This document shows, piece by piece, positions 1 through 4,441 of a stretch of 7,502 nucleotides of DNA. The translations under genes and the position numbers were made by a program. The stretch spans positions 1 through 7,502 of the forward strand of contig JAIRTN010000141.1 in assembly GCA_031254905.1 (NCBI GenBank), given 5' to 3'. The notes beneath the pieces were generated by a model, which saw nothing but the letters and a program-made list of their open reading frames with translations, was not told the origin of the DNA and made no database searches. The stretch's first letter is position 1; each line of letters opens with the position of its first letter. The stretch is from Coriobacteriales bacterium. Lineage in GTDB: Bacteria > Actinomycetota > Coriobacteriia > Coriobacteriales > UBA8131.

Positions 1-11
1 ACCAAGCGCCA

Positions 12-35
12 CCCCCTTTGCCCCCGTCCCGCCCC
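12..35 (-). other. G-quadruplex motif on the minus strand
   Basis: The plus strand shows C-runs at 12-16, 21-25, 28-30 and 32-35, separated by 4, 2 and 1 bases. On the minus strand this is four G-runs with loops of 1, 2 and 4, which fits the usual G3+N1-7 quadruplex rule with short, stable loops. The motif is seen directly; folding in the cell is not shown. It leads straight into the C-rich tandem repeat at 26-97. Confidence 0.5.
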
Positions 36-97
36 ACCTCGCTCCGTCCCGTCCCACATCGCTCCGCCCCACATCTCCCCGTCCCGCCCCACATCGC
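26..97. repeat. C-rich 20-bp tandem repeat, about 3.5 units
   Basis: Units of about 20 bp begin at 26 (gtcccgccccacctcgctcc), 46 (two substitutions), 66 (a 15-bp unit lacking the first five bases) and 81 (17 bases before it breaks off). No coding sequence is apparent here. The 11-base word gtcccgcccca at 26-36 and 81-91 occurs inverted at 7202-7212 and 7221-7231, so the tract seems to belong to a repeat family found at both ends of the window. Confidence 0.8.
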
Positions 98-208
98 GAC
101 AGCTTGTACATCTCCCCTCTTGCCGGGGTATTGACGAGAGAGGTTGGGGACGTTCGCCTCCCAATAGCCTCCTAATATTTCGCTTCCGCTGCCAAGAGGC
201 AAACCTTC

Positions 209-217
209 TGGTAGAAT
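209..217 (+). promoter_or_regulatory. Possible extended -10 promoter for the zinc ribbon gene
   Basis: TGGTAGAAT combines a TG-n extension with the -10 hexamer TAGAAT (212-217, 5 of 6 matches to TATAAT). No good -35 box lies 16-18 bases upstream, which is common for extended -10 promoters. The short dyad TGCC-AAGA-GGCA at 190-201 occupies the -35 region and could be an operator, though four-base arms can arise by chance. Transcription would begin near 224, giving a leader of about 60 bases before the ATG at 287. Confidence 0.35.
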
Positions 218-286
218 TGTACGGTTATCTGTTGATTGTTACCTTGTCTGTCAACCGATAGGGAGCGTCAGAGAAAAGGATTTTTC

Positions 287-727
287 ATGGACAGCACTCT
301 GCAAGAACTTATAGATACGATTGTTACGCCGGAGTTGAAGATGTTCCTTATGGGCATCGTCGTTATCATCGGCATCTTCTATCTTATCTCAATTATCTGG
401 GTTATCCGCGACTCGTATCTGCGTGGTTCAAACCCTATCATCTGGGGCGTTATCTCCCTCATACCATTTTTGGGAGCCTTCGCCTACTCGATTTTGCGTC
501 CGCCAATGCTGCTGTCGGACCGCGACGAACAGGACCTCGATTTTACGCTCAAGCAGCGCGAGCTGATGAAGTACGGAGAATGTGGGAAATGCGGGTACCC
601 CGTTGAGCGGGAATATCTCGTCTGCCCCAAATGCGGTACACAACTGAAAAATGAGTGTAAAACCTGCGGGCACGCGCTTAACCCCGACTGGAAGGTGTGC
701 CCGTTCTGTTGCACAAAGGTGCGTTAA
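287..727 (+). CDS. Two-helix membrane protein with C-terminal double zinc ribbon
   Basis: The 146-residue product is unnamed. Residues about 19-41 and 51-70 are strongly hydrophobic and should form two membrane helices. The second has the W-x(n)-P-x-x-G-x-x-x-Y look of the PLDc_N (phospholipase D-nuclease N-terminal) membrane module. A charged linker (77-95) leads to two four-cysteine zinc ribbons: C99/C102 with C113/C116, and C124/C127 with C138/C141. Both ribbons are intact. The ATG at 287 was chosen because AAAGGA at 275-280 sits six bases upstream; a longer frame from TTG at 236 has no such site and adds 17 residues unlike a membrane protein start. It precedes thrS by 177 bp on the same strand. 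The ribbons probably face the cytoplasm and may bind protein or nucleic acid, but that is inference and no enzymatic role can be assigned. Confidence 0.88.
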   Translation: MDSTLQELIDTIVTPELKMFLMGIVVIIGIFYLISIIWVIRDSYLRGSNPIIWGVISLIPFLGAFAYSILRPPMLLSDRDEQDLDFTLKQRELMKYGECGKCGYPVEREYLVCPKCGTQLKNECKTCGHALNPDWKVCPFCCTKVR

Positions 728-752
728 GCACGGTGCGGGCTGACTAGGCTCG

Positions 753-776
753 ATACCGCGATACCGCGATACCGCG
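753..776. repeat. 8-bp tandem repeat, three exact units
   Basis: The octamer ataccgcg is repeated three times without error (753-760, 761-768, 769-776), in the gap between the zinc ribbon gene and thrS. Exact short tandem repeats can change copy number by slippage. This one lies in the probable thrS leader or promoter region, 128 bp before the start codon, so a length change would alter spacing and not a reading frame. Confidence 0.85.
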
Positions 777-810
777 TGCGCGCGTAAGCAGTCGACCGGC
801 ACCTCACGAA

Positions 811-876
811 GCAAAGTTTGAGCAGAGTTTCAGCAAAGTTTCAGCAAAGTTTTGGCAGGGCTTTAACAGAGTTTCT
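811..876 (+). repeat. Degenerate 11-bp tandem repeat in the thrS leader
   Basis: Six 11-bp units start at 811, 822, 833, 844, 855 and 866, with consensus gcaaagtttca. The first four are close copies; the fifth (gcagggcttta) and sixth (acagagtttct) are worn. The tract ends 28 bases before the thrS ATG. Eleven is not a multiple of three, so the units fall in shifting frames, which argues against a coding role and against the longer thrS start at 818. No threonine-rich leader peptide and no T-box consensus (AGGGTGGNACCGCG) is seen. The TTT steps recur about once per helical turn, which could bend the DNA slightly. Confidence 0.8.
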
Positions 877-904
877 TGAGGCAAACGAGACAAAGGCAGT
901 CATT

Positions 905-2821
905 ATGAACATCAAACTCCCCGACGGCTCCACCAAGGAGCTTATTAATGGCGCGACGGTAGCAGATGTCGCGGCACAGATTGGCGCCGGGCTTGCGAAG
1001 GCAGCCCTCGCTGGCAAGATAGACGGCACCCTTGTTGACCTGAGCGCTCCGGTTAGGGACGGCTCGACCGTCGAAATCATTACGAATCGCTCACCAGAAG
1101 CACTTTCCATCCTGCGCCACTCGACCGCTCACATCATGGCGGGAGCCATTCAGCGGCTTTTCCCCGACGCGCAGTTTGGCATAGGCCCGGCGATAGAGGA
1201 CGGCTTTTACTACGACGTTGAGATTGGCCGCCCCGTCACGCCCGACGACCTTGTTGCCATCGAGGCGGCGATGCGCGACATCATCGCCGAGGCGCAGCCG
1301 TTTACCCGCCGCGAGGTTTCGCTCGCTGAGGCGCGCACGCTGTTCGCCGAGCAGCCTCTCAAACTCGAACTCATCGACGAAATGCCGCCCGACGCCGTTA
1401 TTTCGGTCTACCGGCAAGGCGCCTTCCTCGACCTGTGCCGCGGGCCACACATCCCCCACACCTCGCTCGTGGCGGCCTTCAAACTTACCAAACTCGCCGG
1501 CGCGTACTGGCGCGGCGACAGCGAGCGGCAGATGCTCCAGCGCGTCTACGGCACGGCGTGGTTCTCCCAAAAGGACCTCGACGCCTACCTTTTGCGCATC
1601 GAGGAGGCGGAAAAGCGCGACCACCGCAAACTCGGCCGCGAACTGGGTATCTATATGATGGACGAGAAGGCCGGCGTTGGACTGCCCCTCTACCTGCCCA
1701 ACGGCGCCCGCGTCATCCGCACGCTGCAGGAATGGCTGCGCCGCGATTTGTACGCCCGCGGCTACGAGGAAGTCATCACGCCGCACATCTACAACGCCGA
1801 CGTTTGGAAGCAGTCCGGACACTATTATTTCTACAAGGAGAACATGTATTTCTTCCAAGTGGACGAGTCCGAGGCCAAAGACATGAGCCGGATTTCGGAG
1901 TACGGCGTTAAGCCGATGAACTGCCCCGGCCACGTGCTGCTCTACGCCAACGAACTGCGCTCCTACCGCGATTTGCCGCTGCGCTTCTTCGAGTTTGGAA
2001 CCGTCTACCGCCACGAGTTGAGCGGCGTCGTACACGGGCTTTTGCGCGCGCGCGGCTTTACGCAAGACGACGCGCACATCTTCTGCCGCGGCGACCAAGT
2101 ACTCAGCGAGGTAATCGCCGTCCTCGACCTCGTTGACCACATCATGGGCACCTTCGACTTTTCCTACACGGCGGAAATCTCCACCCGCCCCGAGAAATCC
2201 ATAGGCGCGGACGAAAAATGGGAGTTCGCGACCGAGCAACTCAAGAAAGCCTGCGAAACGCATGGCCTCGCCTATGAAATAAACGAGGGCGACGGCGCAT
2301 TTTACGGCCCCAAGATAGACATCAAGGTCAAAGACGCCATCGGACGCACGTGGCAGTGCTCGACCATCCAAGTCGACTTCAACTTCCCCGAGCGCTTCAA
2401 CCTCAGCTACCGCACGGCGGACAACAGCGAGGAACAGCCGTGGATGCTGCATCGCGCCATCTTCGGCTCCATTGAACGCTTTTTAGGAATACTGATGGAG
2501 CATTACGCAGGTGCCCTGCCTTTGTGGCTCGCCCCTGTCCAAGTGGCAATCATCCCCATCGCCGACCGCCACAACGACTACGCCTTTGAAGTGAAAGACG
2601 CGCTTGGACGCGTTGGGGGGCGCGTGGAGGTCATCGACACCAACGAACCCATGCGCGCCAAGATAGCCCGCGCACAGGCACAGAAGATACCCTATATGCT
2701 CGTGGTGGGCGACAGGGAGGCCGAAACAGGCGCGGTCAGCGTGCGCGAGCGCAAAGAGGGCGACCTCGGCTCGCAGCCTCTGGCAGAGTTCGCCACCATC
2801 ATCGAAGCCGCCCGCATCTAG
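905..2821 (+). CDS. thrS: Threonyl-tRNA synthetase
   Basis: This cytoplasmic class II enzyme activates threonine with ATP and charges tRNA-Thr. The 638 residues match the usual bacterial length (642 in E. coli). Residues 1-61 are the TGS domain. The editing domain follows with HSTAH (H72, H76) and CRGPH (C178, H182), so removal of mischarged serine should be intact. The catalytic core (about 240-540) has motif 2 with R369 in VYRHE, and the zinc ligands C340 (in MNCPGH), H391 (in DDAHIF) and H516 (in MLHRAIFGS). The anticodon-binding domain runs from about 543 to the end. About ten extra residues relative to E. coli lie near 318-330, just before the zinc cysteine. The ATG at 905 is preferred because AAAGG at 892-896 is eight bases upstream and the product starts like other TGS domains; the in-frame TTG at 818 would translate the leader repeat. 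Confidence 0.97.
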   Translation: MNIKLPDGSTKELINGATVADVAAQIGAGLAKAALAGKIDGTLVDLSAPVRDGSTVEIITNRSPEALSILRHSTAHIMAGAIQRLFPDAQFGIGPAIEDGFYYDVEIGRPVTPDDLVAIEAAMRDIIAEAQPFTRREVSLAEARTLFAEQPLKLELIDEMPPDAVISVYRQGAFLDLCRGPHIPHTSLVAAFKLTKLAGAYWRGDSERQMLQRVYGTAWFSQKDLDAYLLRIEEAEKRDHRKLGRELGIYMMDEKAGVGLPLYLPNGARVIRTLQEWLRRDLYARGYEEVITPHIYNADVWKQSGHYYFYKENMYFFQVDESEAKDMSRISEYGVKPMNCPGHVLLYANELRSYRDLPLRFFEFGTVYRHELSGVVHGLLRARGFTQDDAHIFCRGDQVLSEVIAVLDLVDHIMGTFDFSYTAEISTRPEKSIGADEKWEFATEQLKKACETHGLAYEINEGDGAFYGPKIDIKVKDAIGRTWQCSTIQVDFNFPERFNLSYRTADNSEEQPWMLHRAIFGSIERFLGILMEHYAGALPLWLAPVQVAIIPIADRHNDYAFEVKDALGRVGGRVEVIDTNEPMRAKIARAQAQKIPYMLVVGDREAETGAVSVRERKEGDLGSQPLAEFATIIEAARI

Positions 2822-2823
2822 CG

Positions 2824-2843
2824 TCGAGCATCGAGCATCGAGA
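2824..2843. repeat. 7-bp tandem repeat just after thrS
   Basis: Two exact copies of tcgagca (2824-2830, 2831-2837) and a partial third (tcgaga, 2838-2843) begin two bases after the thrS stop codon. No hairpin followed by a T-tract is present here, so thrS lacks a visible intrinsic terminator and transcription may continue into the acetyltransferase gene. Confidence 0.7.
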
Positions 2844-2863
2844 GGTTTGGGAGGCTCAAGCGA

Positions 2864-2952
2864 GGGCGCTGGCAGAAAGCTGGAGGGTTTGAGAGGGCTG
2901 GAGGGTTTGAAGGCTAGAGGGCTGGAGCGGGTTGGAGAGGCTGGAAGGTGGG
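2864..2952. repeat. G-rich intergenic repeat tract with 18-bp units
   Basis: This purine-rich stretch fills most of the gap between thrS and the acetyltransferase. The 14-base word gctggagggtttga occurs at 2879-2892 and 2897-2910, defining an 18-bp unit, followed by worn copies of gctgga/gttgga. The words gggcgctggcag (2864-2875) and gctggagcggg (2921-2931) recur exactly at 7173-7184 and 7164-7174, in the repeat tract at the right end of the window. Several GGG runs are present, but one gap of 13 bases breaks the standard quadruplex rule. The 3' end supplies the Shine-Dalgarno-like AAGGTGGG before the next gene. Confidence 0.75.
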
Positions 2953-2958
2953 ACGGTT

Positions 2959-3423
2959 GTGGGCAATCTGAGCAGGGGTATCGACATACGTATAGATAGA
3001 GGGCTTGCAATCGATTCGCCGGCGCGGGAGATTCGCCATGAGGTATTTGAGCTTGAGCAGCAACTGCCGGAAGAATTCGACGAGATAGACGAGAGGGCCT
3101 TGCACGCCGTGCTGTATCTTGACGGCGCTGCCGTAGCCTGCGCGCGGGCCTTTCCGGAAAAGGACGAGAACGGGCTTTGGCACCTCGGGCGCTTTGCGGT
3201 GCGCAAGCCCTTCCGCCGCCAAGGACTTGGTTCCCATGTACTCAAAGCCTTAGAAGAAACGGCAAACTCGCGAGGGGCGCAGGGCTTTACGCTCGACGCG
3301 CAATTACACGCCGTCCCCTTCTACGAGGCGCATGGGTATGCGCCCGTCACCGGCGCCTATGAGATTTGCCGCTGCCTCCACGTGACCATGCGCAAGGAGC
3401 CTCAGGGTGCGGTTGCCCTCTGA
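2959..3423 (+). CDS. GNAT-family N-acetyltransferase, YjcF/ElaA-like
   Basis: The product (154 residues from this start) should transfer an acetyl group from acetyl-CoA to an amine; the substrate is unknown. Residues about 23-48 (REIRHEVFELEQQLPEEFDEID) match the N-terminal signature of the YjcF/ElaA branch of GNATs. Motif A follows at about 76-95 with the pyrophosphate loop R86-R-Q-G-L-G91. The end has FYEAHGY, the usual GNAT motif B, and closes with a CLHVTMRKE segment typical of this branch. GTG at 2959 is chosen because AAGGTGGG (2945-2952) lies six bases upstream; the frame also opens at TTG 2932, but that would put repeat-tract DNA into the protein. The start is the uncertain part. Its last 17 bases overlap the radical SAM gene, and the AAGGAG for that gene lies inside this coding region, implying coupled translation. 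Confidence 0.87.
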   Translation: MGNLSRGIDIRIDRGLAIDSPAREIRHEVFELEQQLPEEFDEIDERALHAVLYLDGAAVACARAFPEKDENGLWHLGRFAVRKPFRRQGLGSHVLKALEETANSRGAQGFTLDAQLHAVPFYEAHGYAPVTGAYEICRCLHVTMRKEPQGAVAL

Positions 3424-4366
3424 GAACCAGCGCGGCGGGACGGTGTTTGAGCAGGACGGTGCCGACCTTATCCCCGTTTCCTGCACGCTTTGTCCACGCG
3501 CCTGCGGTGCCAACCGTCGAGCGGGGCAACGGGGCTTTTGCGGCGCGGATGGTAGTTTGCGCGTTGCCCGCGCGGCGCTCCACCATGGAGAGGAGCCGCC
3601 GATTTCTGGCACGCGTGGGAGCGGAACCGTGTTTTTTTCCAACTGTCCGCTGCGGTGCGTGTACTGCCAAAACGAGCCGGTTTCCACCGGGCGCATAGGC
3701 GCGAGCATCAGCATTGAGCGGCTTGCGGACATATTTGTGGAACTTGCGGAACAAGGCGCGCATAATATCAACCTCGTAAGCCCGACGCAGTACGCGCCGC
3801 AGATTGTCGCCGCCCTTGCGGCGGCGGGCGGGCGCGGCATGAGCCTGCCGGTTGTCTACAACACGGGCGGTTATGAGTTGCCGCGCGCCGTGGAGCGGCT
3901 TGCGGGTTTTGTGGACATCTACCTCACGGATTTTAAGTACGCCTCCGCGGCGCTTGCCGGGCGCTACTCCCAAGCCCCCGATTATCCACGGGTGACGCTG
4001 GAGGCGCTGCGCGCGATGGTTGAGCAGGTGGGAGCCTGTGTTCGCGACGATGAGGGTCTGCTTCGCTCCGGGGTTATCGTGCGGCACCTCATGCTGCCGG
4101 GGCAGCTTGAGGACGCCAAGGCCGTATTGGGCATGGTGTATGAGGCCGTGGGCAACCGGGTTTGCTACAGCCTGATGAATCAGTACACGCCGCTGCCGTC
4201 CGCCGCGCGCTTTGCGGAACTTGGGGCAACCGTCGCCGCCGACGAGTATGACGAACTTATCGACTTTGCGCTTGACCTCGGCATTACGGACAGCTATATG
4301 CAGGAGGGCGGCGCGGCCGAGGAAAGTTTTATCCCCGCCTTCGACCTTACGGGAGTGAGGGAGTAG
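3407..4366 (+). CDS. Radical SAM protein, PflX-like (COG1313 type)
   Basis: The 319-residue protein matches the PflX-like radical SAM family from the first cysteine to the end. The [4Fe-4S] cluster motif C80-x3-C84-x2-C87 (CPLRCVYCQN) should bind S-adenosylmethionine and make the 5'-deoxyadenosyl radical. A second cysteine set, C26, C29, C33 and C45 (CTLCPRACG...GFC), is characteristic of the family and may hold another cluster. Other conserved pieces are GTRGSGTVFF (68-77), GAHNINLVSPTQY (117-129), VVYNTGGYE (149-157), DIYLTDFKY (170-178) and SLMNQYTP (255-262). The substrate is unknown; a glycyl-radical activase role has been suggested from pyruvate formate-lyase activase homology but no glycyl-radical enzyme is in view. 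GTG at 3407 is chosen for AAGGAG at 3394-3399. The first 25 residues look like repeat-derived DNA; GTG at 3443 is an alternative start. Confidence 0.92.
   Translation: MRLPSENQRGGTVFEQDGADLIPVSCTLCPRACGANRRAGQRGFCGADGSLRVARAALHHGEEPPISGTRGSGTVFFSNCPLRCVYCQNEPVSTGRIGASISIERLADIFVELAEQGAHNINLVSPTQYAPQIVAALAAAGGRGMSLPVVYNTGGYELPRAVERLAGFVDIYLTDFKYASAALAGRYSQAPDYPRVTLEALRAMVEQVGACVRDDEGLLRSGVIVRHLMLPGQLEDAKAVLGMVYEAVGNRVCYSLMNQYTPLPSAARFAELGATVAADEYDELIDFALDLGITDSYMQEGGAAEESFIPAFDLTGVRE
3462..3478 (+). repeat. 17-bp dispersed repeat, copy 1 (inside the radical SAM gene)
   Basis: The word ccgaccttatccccgtt occurs here and again at 4390-4406, in the same orientation, 928 bp apart. Here it covers codons 19-24 of the radical SAM gene, directly before the first family cysteine. 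A 17-base exact repeat is unlikely by chance in 7.5 kb: a rough equal-base estimate is a few in a thousand. Confidence 0.75.
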
Positions 4367-4441
4367 GGGCGGCGGCGAGCGAAACGCGCCCGACCTTATC
4401 CCCGTTAATTTTTTTTGCTGCCAGCGTGGCCGAAGATTGCG
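4367..4441. other. Convergent gap between the radical SAM and regulator genes
   Basis: The two genes end facing each other across 75 bp. The plus strand has a possible five-pair stem (gggcg 4367-4371 with cgccc 4387-4391) and an eight-T run at 4409-4416, but 17 bases separate them, so this is not a standard intrinsic terminator. On the minus strand, gcca-cgc-tggc (4421-4431) precedes the A-run and cannot act as a normal terminator. Termination in this gap is expected, yet no convincing site is visible. Confidence 0.4.
4390..4406 (+). repeat. 17-bp dispersed repeat, copy 2 (convergent gap)
   Basis: This is the second exact copy of the 17-base word at 3462-3478, here noncoding, 24 bases after the radical SAM stop codon and three bases ahead of the T-run. 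The flanks differ from those of copy 1 on both sides, so only the 17-mer is shared and not a longer duplication. Confidence 0.75.

Noticed and set aside
26..97. CRISPR array
   Set aside because: The units are contiguous at about 20 bp with no unique spacers, and no cas gene is in the window.
818..904. Longer thrS start adding 29 residues
   Set aside because: It begins at a TTG without a good ribosome binding site and would translate the 11-bp repeat. The ATG at 905 has a well-placed AAAGG and gives the normal family N-terminus.
728..904. T-box riboswitch ahead of thrS
   Set aside because: No T-box consensus, no terminator/antiterminator pair and no threonine specifier loop could be found.
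1091..2452. 453-codon open frame on the minus strand, opposite thrS
   Set aside because: It lies entirely inside a well-conserved synthetase gene. Its product has no recognisable motif and reads as the complement of GC-rich codons.
4367..4416. Intrinsic terminator after the radical SAM gene
   Set aside because: The possible stem is short with a 15-base loop, and the T-run is 17 bases beyond it, so the geometry is wrong.
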